A program made the position numbers and the translations under genes. Below, one piece after another: positions 55,365-64,000 of a stretch of DNA of 64,000 nt. The notes under the pieces were generated by a model. It made no database searches and had not been told where the DNA came from. It saw nothing but the letters and a program-made list of their open reading frames with translations. Source of the DNA: Lepidurus packardi (Eukaryota; Arthropoda; Branchiopoda; Notostraca; Triopsidae). The stretch's first letter is position 1; the number at the start of each line of letters is the position of its first letter. The stretch spans positions 1 through 64,000 of the forward strand of contig JAKZAN010000137.1 in NCBI GenBank assembly GCA_023053545.1, read 5' to 3'.

Positions 55365-56940
55365 CTTGGCTCCGTTCAAGCGAATCTCAATCGCGCCTCA
55401 ATAGAAAGATTTCCTTCAGTTTTTCTTACATGTCGCACGTCTTTCATGGGTCATCGCGGTATATCGACACGGACTGGACTATGAGGGATTGTGGCTATAC
55501 CGGCAGCTTGGCTTTTTGGACGTCACTATTGATCCAGCGCATACCTAACCCCCCTTTTACAAATGCCTTGCTTATACCGTAGTTCCTTCGGTACTCGTTA
55601 ATTCTCCAAGCCGACGCCTACGAATGGCTGCATGCATATACGTAGTCAAATAATCAATGTTGGTACAAAAGTATCACGCGTTCCAATCTTTATGCGCTTC
55701 TACCATGCAACACTCGACAATTCAATTTACGGAACAATTGACGGGTACAGTAATACGCATTGTAGGATAAGCAATGAGCAATAGTTTTATTTTTATTACT
55801 TGTATTTGGGCTAATCTTCCCAGCGAAGATGACAAATTTTTAAAACCAATTTTCGTAAAAAAACTCAAAGAACCAGAAGTAAATACCGCTAGAATTTTCC
55901 AGGAGAGCGGATTTTAACAATAGAGCTAGAAATAAGTTAACGTTACAGTATTGTAAAATGCGCGTTTCTTTTTCATTTTCTTCTCATTTTTGTCTTCAAC
56001 TTCTTACGCGATGTCAAATGCAATTAGCAGATGCACCCGACAACAGTCTTTTTTGCAGAACGGTCTTAATGCTTGTTCTACACATCCAAACTTACAAAAC
56101 AATGAACCAACCACCCGGCAACAAATGTTCTTCTCCTCAACAAAATTTCAGAAATAATAAAATTCAATTCGTATCATGACGTCAAACTGCAAACATGAGA
56201 CTTGGAAAAAAAGAGAAAAGTAAAACGAACCCAAGTTCCGCTTTAGCTTTATCGACCACATACAGATGCCTAAGTAAAAGGAACTCAAATAAAGGAATGT
56301 TCAATAGCGGCGGGGCTTAAATTCTTTTTCCGCAGTGCATAGTTAATATATGACCCCGGGGTTTATCTTACACGTGACTAAAAAAAATGGGAGAAATTAA
56401 AGTTGCACCGCATGCAGCTCCAATCCAATCTTTTGTTCGACGAATAGCCAGATTTTTTCCGAGAACACGGGCAGCCGAGAGCATTTGGAACGAGAGACTT
56501 CTGGGGGAAGAAAATCGTCTTCCCGGAAGAAGAGTACGGTCTCCACATCGAAAAACATGCAGACAAGAACAGCCAATAGGGAAAAAAGGTCAGCAGAAAA
56601 TCAGGTCAGGCCAAAGGTGAACACGAAGATCAGGTCAAGGACAAAACATTAGGAATTCCACAGGGGGCGGGGTTATACGAAGAGGACGAGGGGCACATCG
56701 AGAGGAAGTACCTCCCCCAAATAAAAGACGTCTTTTTGTTTTCCCATCCTTCCCACTCGATGCGGATCCATAGTAGACAGAATCGAAGAAAGTAGTAATA
56801 TCCAGCAACGTGAACAGGTATGAAGAGGCTTAGCTCTGCAGAAAGTCGAAGGTGTGAAGAATTAAAGAGATGGGACTTGCGAGGAAGAAATGACCGTGAT
56901 CTTTTGACTCCTGTTACATGGCCTTTTAATACTCTTCCAC
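55365..56940. other. Gene-free region between the polyproline gene and syntaxin
   Basis: About 1.6 kb. The right part is presumably the syntaxin 3' UTR, and the left part the promoter of the polyproline gene. Several short ORFs (for example 56387-56620, + strand, Arg-rich) show no recognisable domain or splice structure and are not called. Confidence 0.45.
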
Positions 56941-57024
56941 CTATCCTAAGCCGAAATAGCCGCCGATGGTAGAGGCCAGGATAAGTCCCAAAATGGCCAG
57001 GCAGATGATGATCATGATTTTCTT
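56941..57024 (-). CDS. Syntaxin alternative tail-anchor exon a (canonical)
   Basis: A terminal exon with a GCAG acceptor and TAG stop. It encodes [20 protein letters not shown] followed by GGYFGLG, the classic syntaxin-1A transmembrane anchor. It is the last exon of the gene on this strand. Confidence 0.9.
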   Translation of the reverse strand, partial: KKIMIIICLAILGLILASTIGGYFGLG

Positions 57025-58080
57025 CTGCAAGAGTTGAACACGGATGCGGTAATTTTGTTCTTTTTTTAATTAAAAAAAGATAGTAATGAAGACAAGAAAA
57101 GAAAAAAATAAGTAGAAACAAAAGCGCTCATGCTGAACTGAGCGTGGGCAAACCCCCCAAAATAAATTGCACTATAATATCTGTATAATCGTCGCAGGCA
57201 CTCTACTGTTTTATTTACAACACAAACAATCTTGGCCATGCCACATGCAGCGAAAAAACAACAACTTTCAACGCATGAATGACTGCGTGGAAAAAAGCAA
57301 GAAAAAAGTGAATTATGGAATTAAAAAATTGAAAGAAATGGAAGTAATTATAATAACCCAAATCAGTCCTTATTTTTGCAGTAATAAACGTTGAACGGGT
57401 ATACGGGGAGGTTGACGTTAAGAAAATGGGCCAAAACTGAACACAGTCATAAGTCCAAACGGTCAAAATTAACGCTACCCATTGCTGACACCTGTACATA
57501 TGTACACACGCACACGGTATTACTAATAATTAAGTTAAGTATGCCATGAAACATCAGTAGCGGAAGGATCTGATTTAACTTCGCCACATTGTTCTCTCAC
57601 GCGTAGACACCCGATAGGGTGTCTTTTAACACGGTTTTCAATAGTTCCATTAAAATACAAATCGTTACGCAAAAAAAAAAAAATAAAACAGGAAGGTGGG
57701 ACGACTAAAAAGTATTTTTTTCTCTCCTTTGACTTCTATAGCAAGGTGCCCATTAAAATGGCGACGATAATCACTACCGTGATGATGAGGCAGACGATGA
57801 TGATGATTTTTTTCTACGTCCACGAAATCCATTGGGGACAAAAATGGACCCAAAACAAAAGAAAAAATAATATTAAAGGCAAATACTAGTATCATTCTCA
57901 AAGAAAATCTAGACTTTGTGACAGTGCTTCCTGGATATTTGCTTGAAGAGAATATCCGATAATCTCAGATTTTTTTAATTATATTTTTTTAGTTCTTAGC
58001 AGGCATTGAAGCTGAACCAACCGCCGCCCGTCACGGCCACTCCTGTTTTAGTATGCGGAAGAGTAAGGCAGCGGGAAGAG

Positions 58081-58154
<74 letters not shown>

Positions 58155-61100
58155 GAAAACTCAAGTAAACGAAACCAAATTTGACACTGGTTAAGAGTTT
58201 ACGTTGACAATAAGCAAACAGACTGGAAAGAAAATTACGAAGAACTGAGACGATCACGAGTAATGAGAACGGGAGTCTTTCCAAGGATAGAGACTTTCGG
58301 TTAAGTATTAGAGTGGCGTTTCATCATAAGAATCACGTTTCTTATATCGACATGATTCAGAAAGTGGCTTGTGGTTAGTAATGTTACACATCGGCCCATA
58401 CAATCGGAGCAAGACTTACCTTTCGCGCCTTGCCCTTGTACTCTTGAGCTTGCTGAGTTTGCTGTTTGGCGTTCTCCACGTAATCCGCGCTGGTTACCAC
58501 TTGTCGTTCTATGTTGTCTATCATTTCACCCTGGGATTGGGAATGTGAATAGAAAGAATACAAAGGGAATGGGGCGCAGGAGGTGTTCCAAAGGATGTAT
58601 AGATTGGTCCCAAAAAGAGGATTCCGCGGGAAGAATAACAGCACCGCCCACAAAGCCAATTTATGAATCACGCCAAACAAGACCACAAGAAAAAATCCCA
58701 AACGCAGTCATAGCACATGTTAACCGAAAGCCCAAGGTTTAATTACGGTTTCAGTTATGAAGGTTAGATGAGCCAGACCCCAATATTAACCACGAACCAC
58801 AGAGGGAAACAGCAGTACATCCCACGTAAGATGAGAAAGAGAAGTGTCCAGCGGGTATTAGAGTAAATTGCCAGAAGATGACATGTCGGAAACAGAAGCC
58901 AGCAAAAATTGCGACAGTGAGTCCCAATGTCAGAGCATAAATTCGTGTCACGTCCCATAGCATGGTCAAAGAGTTATCATTAATAAAAAGTCCCCAAGTT
59001 GTGTCAAGTCGGAAAAGGAGAGGCTATGTAAAGATGCAGGTTAAGTATTGCAGATATACAGAAAAATTCGCCAAGACAAGAATTTGACATGCGAGCACGA
59101 TAAAAGTGAAGCAAAGCCGGGAAATAGAAAGAGGATTGGGAAAAGAATGAAAGGACGAATATAACCAGGACAAAGGTAAGGAAAAAAATTGAAACGAAAA
59201 AAAAAGAAAAAACACAAGTCATTAGCGAATCATGGCTCAACTGAAAATGTACGAAAGGCTTGAAGTAACAGAATACTTGTAACAAATCTTGAAAAAAAAC
59301 TGGGGGTAATAACGAAAGGGTGCTCAGACTGGGCGCGGCGGGCTTAGCGGCTACTACTGGAGTATTTCAGGCACGTAAGATGTTAAAAACAAAAGAAAAC
59401 TGTAATAAGCGCATGACCTAGGAATTAACGAGTTCGAAAAACAGACCGTGGTCAGCTAAAAACTCGGACCGGTTGTGTATACTCGACCCCAAGCAAAAAT
59501 GCTATAGAAACATGGCCAATATGGCGGTTGCATCGTTTCCGGTGAGTGGACTTACCCGCCGCGCTTTGCTTTGGTATTTGAGGGCCTTCTTGGTGTCTTG
59601 TGTAGCCGTTTGCACGTAATCCACGGCGTGCTCCACGTTGTACTCGATCCTGTCAATCATTTCGCCCTGGCATAAAGCAATCAAGCAAGAACACGTCAGA
59701 CTTATTAGAAATTTTAGTCCTGCCTCCCAGCCCTTTTCCTCAATTAAAGCCCGGGCTGCATAATTCCCTCTGGCTTAAAACTCTTTCACGTGTGCTTCAT
59801 GCCACGCTTTCATATAGACAATACCGAGCTAACAAACTTGGCGCGAGTGGGAGAGCTAACTTATCAATGCTAAGGGGACATTAAGTTCGCCTTTTATGCC
59901 CCAATTTCTGAGCGAACCTCAAACATTTGAATACTGGGTTTAATATTGAAGGCATTTTTGGCTTGAATACTGGAGGCCAGACAGCTGTTTGAATATTTGC
60001 ACTTGAACTAGAGTTCTCTTCCTCTTTGCCTTCTTTGTGTTCCTTTCTTCTTTTCTTTTGGTAATCGAACTGCATCCATGGAATCCGGAAAACAAAGGTT
60101 GAAGTTAGTTCCAATTAAGTCCGAGTAGCTAAAAAGAAGGCGTCTGTCTAACGCTATAAAAGTCTTTTTCCCGATCTCGATCGTAAAGGCTACCTTTCGT
60201 TTGGGAACTGCAGTGCTATTAGTGGAAACCAAGCACCATTACCTGACTTTCAACCAACATGGCCATATCCATGAACATATCGTGAAGCTCTCGGATGGAG
60301 TTTTCCAGCTTCATGATGTCTGCGTGACGGGCCTCGATGTCTGCCAAGGTTTGCCGTGCTTGTTGGGTTTCCATGATGATCTGTTGCCAAGAAGAAAAAA
60401 AGAGGAATAATAACAAGAAACAGAAAAGAAATAGAAAAATAACGACATCCCCTTCGCGAGATGACCCTACATTACAATTCATCGAGGGAAAAAGCTATTC
60501 GGCCAAAACACTTTCCGCTGGAAAATACAATGGCTGGTATAGTCATCCATCATACCCAAACTCTCCAAAAACAAAGAACCTTTTCTCCCCTTCTCATCCG
60601 TATCAGTATTACAATACTCCAAATCACAAGAGATATTCTGCACCTCTGCATATCGCGCTGATATACTTTAGTGCAAGATTTCGTTTAAAACGTAAGACTT
60701 GGAAGAAAATCTCTTGCTATTTTGGAAAATTTAGAACGAACCAAAAAATCTTGGAAAACCTTACCCCTTGTGTGAAAACAGCAGGATTGCCTTGCTCCAA
60801 CATATCTTCCAATTCTTCATTAGTCGTCGTTCTGCCGGCTAAAGTTACAATGAGCAATTAGATGAAACATTTGCCTGGAAATGATTTTTTTGTTTTTACT
60901 AATTTCCAGCTGTCGTTGAATACGTCCTTTGCAGCGTTCTCGGTAATCCGTTTGAGTCTTGTTGTATTCCGTCATGACTTCCACAAACTTACGAGACAAC
61001 GTTGAGTGCTGCGTTTTACGTATCCGCAAATCCGCGGATGACTTGTTGGTCTGTTCTTCATGCTCGATATTTTGCTCAATGACTGGAAAAAAGAGAACAT

Positions 61101-62253
61101 TAAACCGCATTAGGTTATACGGTTGTCAAGCATGAAGCCATGATAATAAAGAAACGGGAATCTCGTAGGCGTAGGAATATAAAAATAACCCCTTTTATAT
61201 AAAAATAACCCCTTTTGATTCGATAGAATAGCGAATTTTTATTGGGAAGGCGCTTCTAAGACTGACTTCGTAATGCTCAACATGGGTTCGAGGTATACGA
61301 TTTTTAAACAGTCTAACCTTGTCACTAACCTCTTGGGATGAAACCGAGAGGGGCCTTTCTCTTTCAATGCCAACCTCAATAGCCCCTTTCCATTTCCGTG
61401 TCGCCTTTCTGTGAAGCTTTTGACTCAATCCAAACCTAACGAGCACGTGTCGCTTCTTCTCTACAACTACGTCATAAAGATACGTCCGACGCATTTATTT
61501 ATAGGTCCAAATTCCAATTGAACAACTTTAAATGTCACCCATGGAAATGGTTTCATTCATTTCAGATCGATATATTCATTCATTTCAGATCGTTATGCTC
61601 AAATTTACTGCCAAAATTACTGCGCAATCCAAACCAGACAACTGCTTATGGATCCAAGGCCAAATACTCACATTAACATTTTTCTTCACTAAGCAAATTA
61701 CACCAATAACATTTTAAGGTACCTAGCTTTTCTGCTTAGATCATAACTATATAATTAAGACATGTTTAAAACTAAAATTATGAATCGTCGAAATGTTCCA
61801 AATGTTGACATTGCCGGAAGGGAAACGCTTTGACCAAAGCATTGTAATTTCATTGATCGCTAGTATATAGGTTGGATAATGTGCCTAGCTTTCGTATTAT
61901 AGGAAAAGACTACAGTCAATAAAATGCCCGCTTATTTGGCAAAGGTCTGGAAATCCGAGAACCAAAAGGTCAGAATAATCAAATCGATTACCTTTAAGTT
62001 TGGCCCGGACTTTATTGGCCGTCTTCTTAATATCAGCCATCAGATCTTCCAGTTCCTGTTTCACTTCTAAAAAGAATAAAAGAAGGAAAGTATATTATAA
62101 GGAAAACCAAATACTCTCCAAATGTGATTAAAAGGACTTATAAACATACTTTCATCGGTCTGTGGCGCTGACAAAATCGCGCTATGTTTTTTCTTGACTT
62201 CTTCCACATTAGCTTGAATTTTGTCGATGTTTTCCCGTATTTCTTCCACCTGT
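56941..62253 (-). CDS. Syx1A: Syntaxin-1 (Syx1A type), with alternative SNARE and membrane-anchor exons; 5' end not found
   Basis: The plasma-membrane t-SNARE for synaptic and secretory exocytosis. Exons, in transcript order: 62253-62148 ([32 protein letters not shown]), about 62069-61992 ([20 protein letters not shown]), about 61083-60898 ([35 protein letters not shown]), about 60835-60763 ([20 protein letters not shown]), 60380-60243 ([35 protein letters not shown]). Two alternative 111 bp SNARE exons and two alternative tail-anchor exons follow. The N-terminal exons (before the Habc domain) lie upstream or outside the window. Sequence is nearest arthropod syntaxin-1A. The frame is clean. 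Confidence 0.92.
57736..57813 (-). CDS. Syntaxin alternative tail-anchor exon b
   Basis: A terminal exon with its own TAG stop (57736-57738), preceded by a GTAG acceptor. It encodes [20 protein letters not shown] followed by MGTLL, a hydrophobic tail anchor ending almost at the membrane boundary. It is an alternative to the exon at 56941-57024. Confidence 0.8.
   Translation of the reverse strand, partial: KKIIIIVCLIITVVIIVAILMGTLL
58091..58153. repeat. 63-base poly(A) tract in a syntaxin intron
   Basis: An uninterrupted run of A on the + strand (T-run on the transcribed strand) lies between SNARE exon b and tail-anchor exon b. It may be the tail of a retroposed insertion or a simple repeat. 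Its exact length in an assembly is unreliable. Confidence 0.85.
58420..58530 (-). CDS. Syntaxin alternative SNARE exon b (divergent)
   Basis: A 111 bp, phase-0 exon with CCAG acceptor and GTAAGT donor. It encodes [20 protein letters not shown] through [10 protein letters not shown]. It keeps GEMID, the I-E core and the basic end but changes most surface residues, so it would make a syntaxin with different SNARE-pairing or Munc18/complexin contacts. No stop or frameshift. Confidence 0.85.
59556..59666 (-). CDS. Syntaxin alternative SNARE exon a (canonical)
   Basis: A 111 bp, phase-0 exon flanked by CCAG and GTAAGT. It encodes [20 protein letters not shown] through [11 protein letters not shown], the standard syntaxin-1 C-terminal half of the SNARE motif and juxtamembrane basic segment. 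It has the same length and phase as exon b, so the two can substitute for each other. Confidence 0.88.
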
Positions 62254-64000
62254 AACACAGAATCAACAGAATTTCCATGAAATATGCATATGCAAAGCAA
62301 TCTAGACATGACGCATGAGGTGCTAAATTACTAATTCCCTTCACTCTGCTGCATAACGACCACAACGACCTGCTGGAATAGAATTCCAGGAAATTTCCAG
62401 CTTGGCCAATATACGGGTTAGAATGGTCATATCTGTAAGCTCGCTTTTTAGATTTTCTTTTTTTTCTTAACCTAAGTTAGACTTCTCTCGTGTCTACCAT
62501 CGTGCAATGTTTGGCATTTATTTAGAACGTAAAGGTTGCGTTTAATTGAAGGCATTCGAAGTTTTACAGCTTAAAACCTCAATGGTGGGCTTAAAAAAAT
62601 CGTTACGAAAGGTAAAGCAGAATTTCTACTTCTAGGCTGTCCTTTTCTCAGAAAGGAGTAGAATTGCGAACTAACCTAATGCTTAGATATTAGGCCTACC
62701 TGCTTCAGAGAACGTTAACCTCATTACGACCTTATTATGTCGGGAGCTGGCCTAAAATATTAGCCTCTTACCGATCCAGGAGCAAAACAGACGGTTAAGC
62801 CCCACACTAGCCCCTATAATATCTCTATAAAACCCAGTATTCCAGCTTAAAATCGATCACTTCGACTTTAACAACTTCACGTTACTCGGGTAAGGAGGTG
62901 AGACGGGACTCTTAATCTGTACATACTCTAAGGACCTCCAAGCTCCTTGATTGTTTAATGAGCCGTGGGATCTTAAACACACGACAGGACCTAACCCTAC
63001 TCAAGATCATTATTGGTAAGCATGAGTCATGGCTTTAGCCACATAATCAAACCGACCTTCCGGGAAAACCAACACAGAAGCCCGTCATTGTAAACATGTA
63101 CGGAAACACGGGTTTCATCGAGGAAAACACCGAGGTTCCTCATAAAACCGTACCAAATTGACTTTCAAGAGACATCGGAAGATTATGCAGGGAAGACTGA
63201 CAAGACCCCGTAAATCCTTCCAAAGTTATCAGGTCGTTCTTCGTGAGCGAAAAGAAAGCCTCAAATCCAATTCAATCTCCCCGAAACGGTCTACTGTATA
63301 CACTACATAGAAACCAAGATCGGACCAAAAATACGACAATGTCCCCATTGCAATAGACACTCTAACCCAGCACTTTTTTTAAATATATTTTTTTAAAAAC
63401 AAGTTAATAATCCAATGCTCGTTAGGCGTCCAGGGACCTTTATCCCCTTTCCTCAAGCCTATATGTATCAGGAACACGCCATACGCGTAGGACTTAAGTT
63501 ATGGTTTTACATCGTGAGACCCTGTCATAATATATCTTGTTTTCTTCTTTTTCCGGTTTTTTCTTTTTTTATTCATTTTGTCCGGTTCGCCTTTGCGTTT
63601 ATGCGGCGTGGAGGGTAATAAATTACGTGTCCACCTATTGGTTAGCAAGGTGAACGCTGGTCCCTTGTCTCCGGTACACGCCATATAGCCTACATACATT
63701 AAACCCTCCATTTATGCGGTCCCGTTTACGCGGTTGAAGAATTTGTCCAAATGTAAGTCATTATATCGATAATAGATGTCGCTAGTATGTAATTCTTATG
63801 TAAGCATACGTACTGTTGCGTAGCAACAATGTACAGAATAGTGAAAGAGTTGTTGATGTTGATGAATGTTTATACTCATGACGCATTAATGAATTACGGC
63901 ATCATTAAGGTATACTATGAATAGTCATCAAATAAAATACAAGAACCCAGATAAGTTTCGTAGTCAAATTGGAAATTCTCCAGGCGTTAGAAAAAGGCAA
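62254..64000. other. No gene recognised; probably syntaxin 5' intron or upstream DNA
   Basis: About 1.75 kb without a supported exon. The missing syntaxin N-terminal exons should lie to the right on the minus strand, so most of this is likely a first or second intron. Short ORFs here match nothing known. Confidence 0.4.

Noticed and set aside
56387..56620. 77-codon Arg-rich ORF
   Set aside because: No recognisable domain or signal; it lies in the presumed 3' flank of syntaxin on the opposite strand.

Overview
This is eukaryotic nuclear DNA from a compact invertebrate genome. Genes are split by short GT-AG introns (mostly about 45-100 bp) and lie about 3-4 kb apart on both strands. Recognisable animal genes include syntaxin-1, a collagen XV/XVIII (multiplexin), IFT20, a CLIP-170-type protein, Integrator subunit 11, Mediator 19 and RPB11. 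The syntaxin resembles arthropod Syx1A most closely as I recall that sequence, so a small-genome arthropod (crustacean-like or mite-like) is my best guess. I cannot name the species.

Layout: 0-2.5 kb holds the 3' end of a multiplexin collagen. 2.5-4.3 kb is repeats, including a tRNA-derived SINE-like unit. 4.3-17.3 kb is packed with housekeeping genes: XPB helicase (ERCC3), a PX-domain kinase (SGK3-like), succinate dehydrogenase B, the PUSL1 pseudouridine synthase overlapping DUSP19, and INTS11. DUSP19 and INTS11 converge so tightly that one TCATGA holds both stop codons. Every gene in this first 17 kb carries one or more single-base frameshifts, most of them at short homopolymers. From about 18.8 kb on, reading frames are clean, including exons of 2.4 and 3.0 kb. 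The sequence quality or origin therefore seems to change between 17.3 and 18.8 kb.

17.5-20.5 kb looks like a mobile-element region. It holds an intronless RPA-like single-stranded-DNA-binding protein gene with a TATA box, short repeated flanking motifs, and a 3' flank that recurs at 48.5 kb. 20.6-31.1 kb has a citrate-type mitochondrial carrier, ERK MAP kinase sharing a 167 bp divergent promoter with RPB11, and a CLIP-170 homologue. 31.6-37.5 kb is a tandem cluster of three secreted paralogues built from MAM-like modules. 39.4-49.4 kb holds a basic proline-directed-site protein of unknown function, MED19, a TP53I13/DUF3105-like secreted protein, a large Tudor-CCCH protein (probably germline small-RNA pathway) and IFT20. 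49.7-55.4 kb is a large gene I cannot name, with many polyproline exons. 56.9-62.3 kb is most of syntaxin-1, with two alternative 37-residue SNARE exons and two alternative membrane-anchor exons.

The best candidates for something new are the syntaxin exon duplication, the RPA-like mobile element, the MAM-like secreted cluster and the polyproline protein. No CRISPR array, rRNA gene or convincing canonical tRNA was seen.
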